Assembly (NCBI RefSeq): GCF_001545075.1
Contig: NZ_FCOB02000009.1
Span: 124,001-188,000, forward strand
From: Caballeronia ptereochthonis
GTDB taxonomy: Bacteria > Pseudomonadota > Gammaproteobacteria > Burkholderiales > Burkholderiaceae
Reading direction: 5' to 3'
DNA: 64,000 nt
This document shows positions 63,955-64,000 of this stretch, piece by piece. The position numbers were made by a program, and so were the translations under genes. The notes beneath the pieces were generated by a model. The model was given only the letters and a program-made list of their open reading frames with translations. It was not told the DNA's origin and did not search any database. The number at the start of each line of letters is the position of its first letter. The first letter of the stretch is position 1.

Positions 63955-64000
63955 CTAGATCGCCGCCTGGCGCATCGCAAGACGACTGAGAAGGGGCAAC
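63955..64000 (-). CDS. Possible C-terminal end of a gene entering from the right
   Basis: On the minus strand the frame from the window edge reads LPLLSRLAMRQAAI and stops at TAG (63957-63955), just before the bidirectional terminator. With only 14 codons visible, the call rests on position alone. No product can be named. Confidence 0.3.
   Translation of the reverse strand, partial: LPLLSRLAMRQAAI

Overview
The window looks like part of a chromosome or megaplasmid of a high-GC beta-proteobacterium of the order Burkholderiales, probably Paraburkholderia, Caballeronia or a relative. This rests on gene content (DUF2968, KgtP-type permease, many LysR regulators, YnfA, CsbD-like membrane proteins) and on strongly GC-biased codon use. 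It is an inference from recalled family similarity, not a search result. No rRNA, tRNA or CRISPR array was seen.

Left part (1 to about 26.5 kb) is accessory in character. It opens with the tail of a MarR regulator, a metallo-beta-lactamase-fold hydrolase, an HxlR regulator, a class II aldolase-family enzyme and LysR/MFS and TetR/MFS regulator-transporter groups. From 7.5 to 9.7 kb four consecutive genes are broken: an aldo/keto reductase, a HiPIP, a (2Fe-2S) oxidoreductase subunit and a GNAT acetyltransferase. From 9.9 to 22 kb lies a signalling and stress block: a KaiC-like double ATPase overlapping a hybrid histidine kinase, a frameshifted PAS hybrid kinase, a DUF421 membrane protein, a Lys/Ala-rich secreted protein, a PRC-barrel protein, a lone receiver, two adjacent Hsp20 chaperones and a GAF hybrid kinase. 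An IS630 remnant, a Vgb-like beta-propeller protein, a LysR regulator and an SDR follow.

The centre (26.8 to 44.8 kb) is compact and very GC-rich. It carries a CoA-dependent organic-acid locus: aldehyde dehydrogenase, OFA-family oxalate/formate-type transporter, two LysR regulators, a ketopantoate-reductase-like enzyme that may be an oxalyl-CoA reductase, a GntR/FCD regulator with a small membrane protein, a second-type SucCD pair, a thiamine-diphosphate enzyme, formyl-CoA:oxalate CoA-transferase (Frc), an NDP-forming acyl-CoA synthetase, an FAH-family hydrolase and a membrane protein. A 15-bp operator-like motif, TGTATATCA at its core, occurs four times in the promoter regions of panE-like, small-protein/gntR, sucCD and the ThDP gene, tying them into one apparent regulon. 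The obvious reading is oxalate catabolism: uptake, CoA transfer by Frc, then decarboxylation or reduction. However, the ThDP enzyme is not a canonical oxalyl-CoA decarboxylase, which makes this the most interesting part of the window.

The right part (44.9 to 64 kb) is more ordinary: a second KaiC-like ATPase with an overlapping response regulator, small secreted proteins, Ogt, a DNA/RNA nuclease, an alpha/beta hydrolase, a MATE pump, YnfA, a DUF2891 protein, KgtP, and an AraC-type regulator divergent from a valine/isobutyryl-CoA-type operon (acyl-CoA dehydrogenase, AMP-forming acyl-CoA synthetase, enoyl-CoA hydratase, 3-hydroxyisobutyryl-CoA hydrolase).
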